From Bosea sp. BIWAKO-01 (GTDB lineage Bacteria; Pseudomonadota; Alphaproteobacteria; Rhizobiales; Beijerinckiaceae): a DNA stretch of 64,000 nucleotides. Shown here in pieces: positions 35,239 through 44,461 of the stretch (within the stretch, counting starts at the first letter, position 1; each line of letters opens with the position of its first letter). The notes under the pieces were generated by a model. The model ran no database searches and was not told where the DNA came from. It saw nothing but the letters and a program-made list of their open reading frames with translations. Both the position numbers and the translations under genes were made by a program. Location: assembly GCF_001748145.1 (NCBI RefSeq), contig NZ_BCQA01000001.1:992001-1056000 (forward strand). The letters are read 5' to 3'.

Positions 35239-36221
35239 GCTGCGATCTCCGCATTGGGCTGGTCGTAGAGATGGCAGGCGACCTGCCGGTCGCCGACCCT
35301 GGTCAGCTCGGGCCGCTCGACATGGCAGCGGGCGAAGGCATGAGCGCAGCGCGGATTGAAGGCACATCCCCGCGGAATGGCCGAGAGCCGCGGCATCGCG
35401 CCAGGAATCTGCACGAGGCGGTCGGCATCACCCTCGATCGACGGGATCGCGCCCATCAGCCCCTTCGCATAGGGATGGAGCGGGTCCTTGACGACATCGC
35501 GGACTGGGCCGATCTCGGCGACCCGGCCGGCATACATGACCGCGACCCGGTCGGCCGTTTCGGCGATGACGCCCATATCGTGGGTCACCAGCATCACCGA
35601 GGTTCCGCGCTCGCTGCAGAGGCGTTTGATCAGCGCGATGATCTGGGCCTGGACCGAGACGTCAAGCGCCGTCGTCGGCTCGTCGGCGATGATGAACTCG
35701 GGCTCGGCGCAGAGCGCGAGCGCGATCACGACACGCTGGCGCATACCGCCGGAGAACTCGTGCGGATAACCATCGATCCGCCGCTCCGGCGCCGGGATGC
35801 CGACCTCGTCGAGCAGGGCGATGGCGCGCGCACGGGCATCCGCCGCGCTCAGGCTCGTATGGGTCCGGATGGTCTCGATCAACTGTTCGCCGACCCGGTA
35901 GAGCGGGTTCAGGCTGGTCAGCGGGTCCTGGAAGATCATGCCGATCCGCTTGCCGCGGATCCTGCGCATCGCCTCGGGCGGCAGGTTGTCGACGCGTTCG
36001 CCCGACAGCAAGACCTCGCCACCGGCGATGCGCCCCGGCGGATCGATCAGGCCGATGATCGCGGAACCGGTGACTGACTTGCCCGCGCCGGATTCGCCGA
36101 CGACACCGAGCACTTCGCCGCGTGCGATATCGAAGGAGATCTTGTCGAGCGCGCGCAAGGAGCCGCGCCGCGTCACGAATTCGACGGTCAGGTCACGGAC
36201 GGAAAGAACGGGGACGGTCAT
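35235..36221 (-). CDS. Oligopeptide/dipeptide ABC transporter ATPase (DppD type)
   Basis: A 328-residue ATPase. Walker A (GESGAGKSVTGSAI), Q-loop MIFQDPLTSLNP, signature FSGGMRQRVVIALAL and Walker B (FIIADEPTTALD) are intact, and the C-terminal Cys-rich end (GCAFNPRCAHAFARCH) is typical of the DppD/OppD subunit. It starts with an ATG at 36221, four bases after the permease stop at 36226, and overlaps the next ATPase by GTGA. It forms the ATPase heterodimer with that gene. Confidence 0.95.
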   Translation of the reverse strand: MTVPVLSVRDLTVEFVTRRGSLRALDKISFDIARGEVLGVVGESGAGKSVTGSAIIGLIDPPGRIAGGEVLLSGERVDNLPPEAMRRIRGKRIGMIFQDPLTSLNPLYRVGEQLIETIRTHTSLSAADARARAIALLDEVGIPAPERRIDGYPHEFSGGMRQRVVIALALCAEPEFIIADEPTTALDVSVQAQIIALIKRLCSERGTSVMLVTHDMGVIAETADRVAVMYAGRVAEIGPVRDVVKDPLHPYAKGLMGAIPSIEGDADRLVQIPGAMPRLSAIPRGCAFNPRCAHAFARCHVERPELTRVGDRQVACHLYDQPNAEIAA

Positions 36222-36225
36222 CTGG

Positions 36226-37179
36226 TCACCTCAGCCGCGGATTGAGCGCATCGCGCAGCCAGTCGCCGAGCAGGTTCACCGCCAGCACCAGGATCGCCAG
36301 GGTCACGCCGGGAAAGGCGACGATCCACCAGTCGCCGGAAAACAGGTAGCGGTTGCCGATGCTGATCAGAGTGCCGAGCGAGGGCTGCGTCGGCGGCAGG
36401 CCGACACCCAGGAAGGATAACGTCGCCTCGGTGATGACGGCGAGCGCCAGATTGATCGTCAGGATGACGAGAACCGGGCCGATCACGTTGGGCAGGACGT
36501 GGCGCAGCATGATCAGCGGCGCCGGCAGCCCGACGAGGCGTGCCGCCTGGACATAGTCCTTGTTGCGTTCGACCAGCGTCGAGCCACGCACGGTGCGGGC
36601 ATATTGCACCCAGAAGGACAGGCCGATCGAGATGACCAGAACATAGATCGCCGTGTCCTCGCGCGAGGCGCTCTTGAAGATGCCCCGGACGACACCATCG
36701 ATCAGGAGCGCGATCAGGATCGCCGGGAAGGTGAGCTGGACATCGGCGATGCGCATGATCAGCGAATCGACACGTCCGCCGAGATAGCCCGCGAGCAGGC
36801 CGAGCGTGATGCCGATCGAGGCGGCGAGGATCACTCCGAGACCGCCCACCACCAGCGAGACGCGCAGGCCGTAGAGAATGGCCGAATAGAGATCCCGCCC
36901 CTGGTCGTCGGTGCCGAAGATGAAGCGGGCCTCCCCGCCCTGCTGCCAGGCCGGCGGGATGTTGGCGTCGGCGAGGAAGACGGAGGCCGGGTCGAAGGGA
37001 TTGGTCGGTGCGATCCAAGGCGAGAAGGCCGCGCCGATGAACAGCAGCAGCACGACGAAGGCAGCGACCATCGTCACCTTGGAGCGCAGGAAGCTGGCGA
37101 GAATGTCGCTGTCGAGGAAGCGTTCCCAGCGGGTCGGGATCTTCTCGGGCGAAGCGGGCGGCTGAGTGGTCATGCTCAT
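36226..37179 (-). CDS. Oligopeptide/dipeptide ABC transporter permease (DppC type)
   Basis: A 317-residue permease with an N-terminal cytoplasmic tail (MSMTTQPPASPEKIPTRWER), about six transmembrane helices, an IFGTDDQGRDLYSAILYGLR loop typical of DppC, and the EAA-type coupling motif TLVERNKDYVQAARLVGLPA. The start at 37179 (or ATG at 37173) follows GGAGAG; the frame continues to 37656 inside the next permease gene in chance sequence. It follows the DppB-type gene by 20 bases. Confidence 0.94.
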   Translation of the reverse strand: MSMTTQPPASPEKIPTRWERFLDSDILASFLRSKVTMVAAFVVLLLFIGAAFSPWIAPTNPFDPASVFLADANIPPAWQQGGEARFIFGTDDQGRDLYSAILYGLRVSLVVGGLGVILAASIGITLGLLAGYLGGRVDSLIMRIADVQLTFPAILIALLIDGVVRGIFKSASREDTAIYVLVISIGLSFWVQYARTVRGSTLVERNKDYVQAARLVGLPAPLIMLRHVLPNVIGPVLVILTINLALAVITEATLSFLGVGLPPTQPSLGTLISIGNRYLFSGDWWIVAFPGVTLAILVLAVNLLGDWLRDALNPRLR

Positions 37180-37199
37180 GGTTTCAACTCTCCACCGGC

Positions 37200-38180
37200 T
37201 CAGTGTGCGCCGATCGTCGCGCGCAGGCGCGGATCGACGGCGGCATAAAGCAGGTCGACGACCAGGTTGATGCTGACGAACAGGAAGGAGATCAGCATCA
37301 GATAGGCAGCCATGATCGGGATATCGACGTTCTGGACGGCCCGCAGGAAGAGCAGGCCCATGCCCGGCCACTGGAACACCGTCTCGGTGATGATGGCGAA
37401 GGCGATGATCGAGCCGAGCTGCAGTCCGGCGATGGTGATGACCGGAACCAGCGTGTTCTTGAGCGCATGGCCGAAATTGACCGTCCGGGTGCGCAACCCG
37501 CGCGCCCGGGCGAACTTGATGTAGTCGGCTCGCAGCACTTCGAGCATCTCGGCGCGGACGAGGCGCATGATCAGCGTCATCTGGAACAGGCCGAGCGTGA
37601 TCGAGGGCAGGATCAGCGCCTTGAGGCCGGACACGGTCAACAGGCCTGTCGTCCACCAGCTGCCGATCTTCACGACCTCGCCGCGCCCGAAGGAGGGCAG
37701 CAAGCCGAGCGTGACCGAGAACAGGTAGATCAGGAGGATGCCGATCAGAAAGGTCGGCAGGCTGATACCGATCAGCGACACCGCCTGGAAGATCTTGGCG
37801 AGCCAGCTGTCGCGCTTCAGCGCGGTGTAGACACCCATCGGAATGCCGACGAGGAGCGAGAACAGGGCCGACATGAAGGCGAGCTCAAGTGTCGCCGGCG
37901 CGCGGTCACCCAGCAGCGAAATCACCGGAAGCCGGAACTGGTAGGACACGCCGAATTCGAGCCGGGCGGCGTTGTAGATATAGCGGAAGAACTGGACGAT
38001 GACGGGGTCGTCGAGGCCGAGCGAGCGCCGGATCTGCTCGACCTGCGCCTGTGGCGTGTCGAGGCTGACGAGCTGGTTCACCGGATCACCGACGAAACGG
38101 AACATCGCGAAGGCGATCAGCGCCACGCTCAGCATGACGAGAAGCGACTGAAACAGCCGACGCAGAATGAAAGCTAACAT
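37200..38180 (-). CDS. Oligopeptide/dipeptide ABC transporter permease (DppB type)
   Basis: A 326-residue permease beginning MLAFILRRLFQSLLVMLSVA, the usual DppB/OppB N-terminal helix, with about six helices and the coupling segment RADYIKFARARGLRTRTVNF near the C-terminal third. It lies downstream of the binding-protein gene after a terminator-like hairpin and heads the membrane/ATPase part of the operon. The ATG at 38180 is chosen; the 18 extra residues of a longer form are not family-like. Confidence 0.94.
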   Translation of the reverse strand: MLAFILRRLFQSLLVMLSVALIAFAMFRFVGDPVNQLVSLDTPQAQVEQIRRSLGLDDPVIVQFFRYIYNAARLEFGVSYQFRLPVISLLGDRAPATLELAFMSALFSLLVGIPMGVYTALKRDSWLAKIFQAVSLIGISLPTFLIGILLIYLFSVTLGLLPSFGRGEVVKIGSWWTTGLLTVSGLKALILPSITLGLFQMTLIMRLVRAEMLEVLRADYIKFARARGLRTRTVNFGHALKNTLVPVITIAGLQLGSIIAFAIITETVFQWPGMGLLFLRAVQNVDIPIMAAYLMLISFLFVSINLVVDLLYAAVDPRLRATIGAH

Positions 38181-38189
38181 GGCCGCCTT

Positions 38190-38335
38190 GAATCCCCGGT
38201 TTGCCGAGGTCGAAAAAACGCGCGGCCATCCCAAGCCAGGGGACGCGGAGATCCGGAATCCAGCAGGAGCGCCATGCGCTGCAACGAATCCTGGGTCCGG
38301 CGCGGCTGCACCAACTGTCCGGGATGACGATGAGG
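38190..38335. repeat. Degenerate rhizobial palindromic repeats in the dppA-dppB spacer
   Basis: The spacer contains pieces of GC-rich inverted repeats: TCCGGAATCCAG (about 38251-38262) is partly complementary to CTGGGTCCGG (about 38290-38300), and GTCCGGGATGACG follows near 38317-38329, typical of the short repeats of Rhizobiales. No coding frame is convincing. Confidence 0.35.
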
Positions 38336-38343
38336 ATGAAAGA

Positions 38344-38369
38344 AGGCGCGCGGATCGCTCCGCGCGCCT
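38344..38369 (-). terminator. Terminator/attenuator after the peptide-binding protein gene
   Basis: Perfect 11-bp arms AGGCGCGCGGA (38344-38354) and TCCGCGCGCCT (38359-38369) around the loop TCGC. On the minus strand it is followed by TCTTTC. It begins seven bases after the binding-protein stop codon, so it probably attenuates reading into the permease genes and keeps binding protein in excess. Confidence 0.75.
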
Positions 38370-38375
38370 CTCACG

Positions 38376-39965
38376 TCACTCCTTGGTGGCGTAGTAGAGC
38401 AGCACCGAGTTGTCGGCGCGCTGGGTCAGCTTGACCTTCTTCGAGACACCCCAGGCGAGTGCCTGCTGGTGCAGCGGGATATAGGCGAACTCGTCCACCG
38501 TGATCTTGAAGGCTTCCTTGATCATGGCGTCGCGCTTGGCGGTATCGGGCTCGACCAGGATCTTGTCGGTCAGCGCGTCGACCTTCTTGTTGCAGTAGCC
38601 GCCGAGGTTCGACTCCCCGCGCGACGAGCCTGCGACATCGCGGCAACCCAGGATGTCGTTGAGCACATTGTGGCTGTCGAAGGTCCCGGGGGTCCAGCCG
38701 AGCAGGTAGAACGAGGTCTTGTAGCCACCCGACTTCAGGACCTTGGCGAAGTACTGGCCCTTCGGCTGGGCGTTCAGGTTCACCTTGATGCCGGCGCGAG
38801 CCAGCATGCCGACCACGGCCTGGCAGATCTGGCCGTCATTGACGTAGCGGTCGTTGGGGCAGTCCATGCCGACCTCGAAGCCGTTGGGATAGCCGGCCTC
38901 GGCCAGGAGCTTCTTGGCGGCCTCGGTGTCGAACTTGGCGCGCGTGAACCCGGCGTGCGGGAAGAGTTCCGGCGCGATCATCAGCGGCGACGGCGTCGAC
39001 AGACCCCGCATGACGCGGCTCTTGATCGTCTCGATGTCGATCGCCTGGTAGAAAGCCTGACGGACCTTCGGATCCTTGAAGGGGTTCTTGCCCTTGACGT
39101 TGGATTCGAGCAGTTCGTCGCGGGTCTGGTCCATGCCGAGGAAGATCGTGCGCAGTTCCGGTCCGGTCATGACCTGCACATTGCCGGCGCTGTTGACGCG
39201 CTGGATGTCCTGGATCGGAACCGGCTCGATCACATCGACCTCGCCCGAAAGCAGGGCCGCGACGCGGGTCGCGTCCGAGGCGATCGGCGTGAACACGATC
39301 TCCTTGAGATTGTGCTCGACCTTCTTGTTCCACCAGTTCTCGTTGACCTTGAACACGGTCTTCACGCCGGGCTGATGGCTCTCGATCTTGAACGGGCCGG
39401 TGCCGTTGGCATTGAGCGAGGCATGGCTCGGCGTGGTCGCCGCCGCCGGGGTCGGAGCGACGGCATTATTCGCCTCCGCCCACTTCTTCGACATGATGTA
39501 CCAGGTGTCCCACTGGGCATTCAGGATCGGGTTCGGCGAGCTCAGCGTCACGTCGATGGTGTAATCATCGACCTTGGTGAACTTGGCGTCGGTCGGAATG
39601 CGCGTGGTGAAGTTCGAGCCCGGCGCGCGAACGCGCTCGGCCGAGAAGATCACGTCGTCGGCGGTGAAATCCTCGCCATTGTGGAACTTCACGCCCTTGC
39701 GCAGAAAGAAGCGCCATTTCAGGCCGTCATCGGAGACTTCCCACTTCTCAGCGAGGGCGGGCTCGATTTTGAGGTCCTTGCCGCGCGCCGTCAGGCCCTC
39801 GTAGGGGTGACCGAGATGGGCGTTGGTGGTGGTTTCGTTGACGGTATAGGGATCGAGCGACTTGAGCTCGCCTTGGTTGGCATAGCGCAGTGTCTGTGCC
39901 TGCGCGGCGCCGCACATCAGCGCCAGAGCCGCAACCGCGGCGAGGCAGTTCGTCTTGAATGACAT
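38376..39965 (-). CDS. Peptide ABC transporter substrate-binding protein (DppA/OppA family)
   Basis: A 529-residue periplasmic solute-binding protein (SBP_bac_5 family). It has a signal peptide (MSFKTNCLAAVAALALMCGA, cleaved after AQA) and then the family start QTLRYANQGELKSLDPYTVN; the later segment LRKGVKFHNGEDFTADDVIF is the family signature. It captures peptides, or nickel/agropine-like solutes; the ligand cannot be told from sequence. The ATG at 39965 has GGGAG ten bases upstream. It is the first gene of the minus-strand peptide transporter operon and follows the argE-type gene after 236 bases. Confidence 0.95.
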   Translation of the reverse strand: MSFKTNCLAAVAALALMCGAAQAQTLRYANQGELKSLDPYTVNETTTNAHLGHPYEGLTARGKDLKIEPALAEKWEVSDDGLKWRFFLRKGVKFHNGEDFTADDVIFSAERVRAPGSNFTTRIPTDAKFTKVDDYTIDVTLSSPNPILNAQWDTWYIMSKKWAEANNAVAPTPAAATTPSHASLNANGTGPFKIESHQPGVKTVFKVNENWWNKKVEHNLKEIVFTPIASDATRVAALLSGEVDVIEPVPIQDIQRVNSAGNVQVMTGPELRTIFLGMDQTRDELLESNVKGKNPFKDPKVRQAFYQAIDIETIKSRVMRGLSTPSPLMIAPELFPHAGFTRAKFDTEAAKKLLAEAGYPNGFEVGMDCPNDRYVNDGQICQAVVGMLARAGIKVNLNAQPKGQYFAKVLKSGGYKTSFYLLGWTPGTFDSHNVLNDILGCRDVAGSSRGESNLGGYCNKKVDALTDKILVEPDTAKRDAMIKEAFKITVDEFAYIPLHQQALAWGVSKKVKLTQRADNSVLLYYATKE

Positions 39966-40201
39966 AATTCGATCGCTCCCAATCGTTTTTGCTACCCACT
40001 CCTCCCGGGAGCGGCTCCCGCCCGGCGCCTCCCAAGCGCCCGGCGAAAGAAGGTGGCAGATTAATGACGCTTCGCGAGCGGCGTCCAGTACGGCTGATGA
40101 GAAACGCTCCAGATTGCATTTTCTTGCGCACTGGACCCGAGACTCACACGCAACCAGCAAAATCGACGCCAGGAACGGAAGTTCATGGCGTCGGATATCT
40201 C

Positions 40202-41353
40202 TCAGCGTGCCAATTCGGAGATGACGCCACGGATAAAGCGCGCGCCGGCATCGAGCTGAGCTACCGTAATGAACTCGTCGGGCTGGTGAGCCTGGGCGAT
40301 ATCGCCAGGGCCGCAAACCACCGTCGACCAGCCGGCCGCCTGGAAGAGACCGCCCTCGGTGCCATAGGCGACGACATGGCTGCCATTGTCGCCGGTCAGC
40401 CGGCGTGACAGGGCCTCCGCCTCGCCATGCTGCTCCGGGCCGAGCGCGGGTGTGAAGGAGGTGACCTCCATCTCGATGCCCGTCTCGGGCGCGATCGCCT
40501 TCATCCCGGCCTCGAGTTCGGCGATGCGGGTGCGGTAGCGCTCGACATAGGCGTCGTCGCGCTCGCCGGGAATGACGCGCACCTCATGAGTGAAGCTGCA
40601 ATGTTCGGCCGTGATGTTGACGGCCGTACCGCCGTGAACCACGCCGACATGCAGCGTCGTGTAGGGCGGTTCGAAGCCGTTATCGTTCGGGGTCCGGGCC
40701 TTGTTTTCCGCCATGACCTCGTCGTGCCAGGCGATCAGCTTGCCGGCGATCATGACAGCCGGGACGCCGATGTCGACGCGGCTCGAATGCACCGCATGGC
40801 CGCGCACCGTCGTCTTCATCCGCGTGCCGCCCTTGTGGCCGGTGACGACCTGCATCATCGAGGGCTCGCCGACGATCACCGCCGACGGCGTGAGGCCAGC
40901 AGCGACCATGGCGTCAATCATGATCCGCGCGCCGAGACAGCCGACCTCCTCGTCATAGGAGAGTGCAATATGGATCGGTCGCTTCAACCCGGCCTCGATC
41001 ATCTCCGGCACCAGAGCCAGCGCGGTCGCGTCGAAGCCCTTCATATCGCAGGCTCCGCGGCCGTAGAGCTTGCCGTCGCGCTCGGTCAGCGTCCAGGGAT
41101 CGGAGGTCCAGTCCTGCCCCGCGACGGGAACGACGTCGGTGTGCCCGGAGAGCACGACGCCGCCGGCAACCGCCGGTCCGACCGTCGCATAGAGATTGGC
41201 CTTCTGGCCGTCAGGGCTCGGAACGATCGTGCTCTCGACACCGAGGCTGGCGAGGTAATCACGGCAGAAATGGATGAGCTCGAGATTGCTGCGCTGTGAT
41301 TCCGTATTGAACGAAACCAGCTTCGCCAGCATTTCCTTGGGGGTGTATTTCAC
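40202..41353 (-). CDS. Acetylornithine deacetylase-like M20 peptidase (ArgE family)
   Basis: A 383-residue M20 metallohydrolase. Metal-site motifs are LSGHTDVVPVAG (His and Asp), GRGACDMKGFDATALA and YDEEVGCLGARIMID, as in ArgE, which removes the acetyl group from N-acetylornithine. It lacks a signal peptide. A GTG start at 41353 (VKYTPKEMLAKLVSFNTE) is chosen: GGAGA lies about nine bases upstream and family homology begins here. It is upstream of the peptide transporter operon on the same strand, so it could also act on imported N-acyl amino acids or peptides. Confidence 0.9.
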   Translation of the reverse strand: MKYTPKEMLAKLVSFNTESQRSNLELIHFCRDYLASLGVESTIVPSPDGQKANLYATVGPAVAGGVVLSGHTDVVPVAGQDWTSDPWTLTERDGKLYGRGACDMKGFDATALALVPEMIEAGLKRPIHIALSYDEEVGCLGARIMIDAMVAAGLTPSAVIVGEPSMMQVVTGHKGGTRMKTTVRGHAVHSSRVDIGVPAVMIAGKLIAWHDEVMAENKARTPNDNGFEPPYTTLHVGVVHGGTAVNITAEHCSFTHEVRVIPGERDDAYVERYRTRIAELEAGMKAIAPETGIEMEVTSFTPALGPEQHGEAEALSRRLTGDNGSHVVAYGTEGGLFQAAGWSTVVCGPGDIAQAHQPDEFITVAQLDAGARFIRGVISELAR

Positions 41354-41520
41354 GGGGTCGGGTCTCCAAAGGCAGACGGGAAGGCAGGTTTCATGCCGAC
41401 ACGCTAGGCAGCCTGACAGCCAGGTCAATCGTCAGCAGTGGCTTGACCGGCCTGCGCCGGACGCGTTGATGTGCGCGCCGAGACGCCGGCGCCGCCGGGC
41501 CATGAGAGAAGTCCAGTCCC

Positions 41521-42489
41521 ATGAATTTCGACGTCACGCTCGCCGATATCCAGGCTGCCGCCACCCGCATCTCAGGCAAGGTGCGGCGCACTCCGACCTT
41601 CCATAGCGCCGGCCTCTCGGCGCGGCTCGGCGTCGAGACCGTGGTGAAGGTGGAGAGCCTGCAGCTCGGCGGCTCGTTCAAGGTGCGCGGCTGCTTCAAC
41701 AAGCTGATGTCGCTCAGCGAGGACGAGCTCAAGCGCGGCATCGTCACCGTTTCCGGCGGCAACCACGCGATCGCCGTTTCGATGGTCGCCAAATCGATGG
41801 GCGCCCGAGCGCTCGTGCTGATGGCGAAGAATGTCGCGCCCTTCAATGTCGAGCTCACCCGGCAGGCCGGCGGCGAGGTCGAACTCTGCGAGGACGCGAT
41901 CGAGGCCTTTGCCAAGGCCGACGCGTACGCGGCAAAGGGCATGACCAATGTCCATTCCTACGACGACCCGACGATCATCGCCGGCCATGGCTCGCTCGGC
42001 CTCGAACTGGCGAATGATGCCGGCGGGCGCCTCGACCACGTCTTCATCTCGATCGGCGGCGGCGGCTTCGCGGCCGGCGTCGGCACGGCTCTCAAGGGGC
42101 TCGACCCGGCCGTGCGCATTCACGGCGTCGAGACCGAGGGCGCAACGACGATGACCCAGGCGCTGGAAGCCGGCAAGCCGGTGCCGATCCGGCCGACCTC
42201 GATCGCCCGTGCTCTCGGCGCCCCCTTCGCGACCGAACGCACCATGGCGGCGGCGCGCCAGTATCTGGAGGAAATCGTCACGGTGCCCGATGCCGAGGCC
42301 GTGCGCGAAATGGCCTGGGTGCTGCAGAACGGAAGGGTGCTGCTGGAGCCCGCGGCAGGCTGCGTGGTTGCCGCGGCCGTGGCGCGCAAGGAAATGTTCA
42401 AGCCCGGAGAGCGCGTCGGCCTGATCCTCTGCGGCTCCAATGTCTCGCTCGACGATTTCGCGGCGTGGCGCAAGGAATACGGGGTGTAA
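41521..42489 (+). CDS. Threonine/serine dehydratase (PLP fold type II)
   Basis: A 322-residue PLP enzyme. The cofactor lysine is Lys54 in ESLQLGGSFKVRGCFN; the substrate-binding SGGNHA is at 78-83 and the phosphate loop is the GGGG of SIGGGGFAAGVG. It deaminates threonine or serine to the 2-oxo acid, or acts on a related hydroxy-amino acid. It has no ACT-type regulatory domain, so it is the catabolic/unregulated type, not the long biosynthetic IlvA. It diverges from the ArgE-like gene, 167 bases apart, and may share a function in amino-acid catabolism. Confidence 0.92.
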   Translation: MNFDVTLADIQAAATRISGKVRRTPTFHSAGLSARLGVETVVKVESLQLGGSFKVRGCFNKLMSLSEDELKRGIVTVSGGNHAIAVSMVAKSMGARALVLMAKNVAPFNVELTRQAGGEVELCEDAIEAFAKADAYAAKGMTNVHSYDDPTIIAGHGSLGLELANDAGGRLDHVFISIGGGGFAAGVGTALKGLDPAVRIHGVETEGATTMTQALEAGKPVPIRPTSIARALGAPFATERTMAAARQYLEEIVTVPDAEAVREMAWVLQNGRVLLEPAAGCVVAAAVARKEMFKPGERVGLILCGSNVSLDDFAAWRKEYGV

Positions 42490-42621
42490 GGCAGCCTTCA
42501 CAGGATCGGTCTTGACGCCAAGGCCCTTACGCAGCGGGCGACTTCGATGGTCGGCGAGTTGACCTGCGCGATGCACTAGCGTTGTCTTGGCAAGCGGCAC
42601 CCTGCCGTCCGAGGGAAGGCC

Positions 42622-43083
42622 ATGGCCGTCTTGCTCGCAGCGCTGATCGGGGTGGTGGCCGGGCTCCGCACCATGATGGCGCCCGCCGCGGTCAGCTGGG
42701 CCGCCCATCTCGGCTGGATCAACCTCGACGCCAGCCCTCTGGCCTTTCTCGGCTATGCCTGGACGCCCTGGATACTCACCGCGCTGGCCATCGGCGAACT
42801 GATCACCGACCAGTTGCCGTCGACACCCAGCCGCAAGGTTCCGACGCAGTTCGGCGGCCGCATCGTGACAGGCGCCCTGTCCGGAGCGGCCATCGGCGCT
42901 GCTGCCGGATCGCTCGCGCTTGGCGCGATCGCGGGCGCGGCCGGCGCCGTCGCCGGCACGCTTGGCGGGGCCACCGTCCGCGCCGGGCTCGCCAGAGCAT
43001 TCGGCCGCGACTGGCCCGCCGCACTGATCGAGGACGTGGTGGCGATCCTCGCCGCCTGGCTGATCGTGGGGGCCGCGCGATGA
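42622..43083 (+). CDS. DUF4126 family membrane protein
   Basis: A 153-residue protein of mostly hydrophobic, Gly/Ala-rich sequence with about four helices. It begins MAVLLAALIGVVAGLRTMMA and contains GELITDQLPSTPSRKVPTQF and a Gly/Ala-rich repeat region, features of DUF4126, whose function is unknown. GAGGGAAGG lies just before the ATG. Its last codons overlap the ATG of the flavin oxidoreductase (GATGA), so the two proteins are coupled. A membrane partner or anchor role is inferred. Confidence 0.87.
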   Translation: MAVLLAALIGVVAGLRTMMAPAAVSWAAHLGWINLDASPLAFLGYAWTPWILTALAIGELITDQLPSTPSRKVPTQFGGRIVTGALSGAAIGAAAGSLALGAIAGAAGAVAGTLGGATVRAGLARAFGRDWPAALIEDVVAILAAWLIVGAAR

Positions 43084-44459
43084 GCAGGACCTTCGACGCC
43101 ATCGTCATCGGGGCCGGCCAGGCCGGGCCTTCGTTGGCCGGACGGATGACCGATGCCGGCATGTCGGTTGCGATCGTCGAGCGCCACCTCTTTGGCGGCA
43201 CCTGCGTCAACACCGGCTGCATGCCGACCAAGACGCTCGTCGCCAGTGCCTATGCCGCGCATCTGGCACGGCGAGGTGCCGAATACGGCGTCGTCCTGGA
43301 CGCGCCGCCCCGGATAGATATGCCGAAGGTCAAGGAGCGAGCCGCCCTCGTCTCCGCCAATTCGCGCCGCAATATCGAGACCTGGCTGCGCGGGATGAAG
43401 GGCTGCACCGTCCTCACCGGGCATGCCCGCTTCGAGAGCGCCGACCGGATGCGGGTGGGCGACGATATGATCAGCGCACCCCGCATTTTCCTGAATGTCG
43501 GCGGGCGCGCCGTCGTGCCGGACATGCCCGGGATCGGTGACATCTCCTACCTGACCAACACCTCGATCCTTGCTCTCGACACGGTGCCAAAGCATCTCGT
43601 CGTCATCGGCGGCAGCTATATCGGCCTCGAATTCGCTCAGATGCACCGCCGCTTCGGTGCAGCCGTCACTGTTGTCGAGAAGGGGCCGCATCTCGTGTCC
43701 CGCGAGGACGAGGAGGTTTCGGAGGCGATCCGCGATATCCTTGTTGCCGAAGGGATCGAGATCCGGACAGGCGCGGAGTGCATTCGCTTCGCCCCCCAAC
43801 CCGAGGGCATCGCGGTCGGCGTGGACTGCACTGCCGGGGCACCCGAGATCATCGGGTCGCATGTCCTGCTTGCCGTCGGGCGCCGCCCGAACACCGACGA
43901 TCTCGGTCTCGACAAGGCCGGGGTCGCAACGGATGCGCGAGGCTATATCGAAGTCGACGACAGCCTGGCGACCAATGTCCCCGGCATCTGGGCGATCGGC
44001 GACTGCAATGGCCGCGGCGCCTTCACGCACACGGCCTATAATGATTTCGAGATCGTCGCCGCCAATCTGCTCGATGGAGAGACGCGCAAGGTCAGCGACC
44101 GCATCCCGGCCTATGGGCTCTTCATCGATCCGCCGCTCGGGCGGGTCGGCATGACGCTTGCCCAGGCGCGCGCCAGCGGCCGGCCGCTGCTGGTTGGCCG
44201 CCGGCCGATGACGCGCGTCGGCCGCGCCGTCGAGAAAGGTGAGACGCTCGGCTTCATGAGCGTCATCGCCGATGCCGAGACGCGTCGCATCCTCGGCGCC
44301 GCGATCCTCGGGACGAGCGGCGACGAGGCGATCCATGGCATCCTCGACATGATGAACGCGGGCGCACCCTATGACAGGCTGCTGCGCGCGGTGCCGATCC
44401 ATCCGACGGTATCGGAGCTCATCCCGACGATGCTCGGAGAAATGCGCGCCCCGAACTGA
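43080..44459 (+). CDS. Pyridine nucleotide-disulfide oxidoreductase (MerA/Lpd-like flavoprotein)
   Basis: A 459-residue two-dinucleotide-binding flavoprotein. The N-terminal FAD motif GAGQAGPSLAGRMTDAG and the redox-active disulfide CVNTGCMPTK (Cys-x4-Cys) are present, then the NAD(P)-binding HLVVIGGSYIGLEFAQM, and a C-terminal dimerisation domain with the conserved His of VPIHPTVSEL. It resembles mercuric reductase/dihydrolipoamide dehydrogenase relatives, but no N-terminal heavy-metal domain or C-terminal Cys pair is seen, so mercury reduction is not supported. The ATG overlaps the DUF4126 stop. Substrate unknown. Confidence 0.92.
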   Translation: MSRTFDAIVIGAGQAGPSLAGRMTDAGMSVAIVERHLFGGTCVNTGCMPTKTLVASAYAAHLARRGAEYGVVLDAPPRIDMPKVKERAALVSANSRRNIETWLRGMKGCTVLTGHARFESADRMRVGDDMISAPRIFLNVGGRAVVPDMPGIGDISYLTNTSILALDTVPKHLVVIGGSYIGLEFAQMHRRFGAAVTVVEKGPHLVSREDEEVSEAIRDILVAEGIEIRTGAECIRFAPQPEGIAVGVDCTAGAPEIIGSHVLLAVGRRPNTDDLGLDKAGVATDARGYIEVDDSLATNVPGIWAIGDCNGRGAFTHTAYNDFEIVAANLLDGETRKVSDRIPAYGLFIDPPLGRVGMTLAQARASGRPLLVGRRPMTRVGRAVEKGETLGFMSVIADAETRRILGAAILGTSGDEAIHGILDMMNAGAPYDRLLRAVPIHPTVSELIPTMLGEMRAPN

Positions 44460-44461
44460 CC

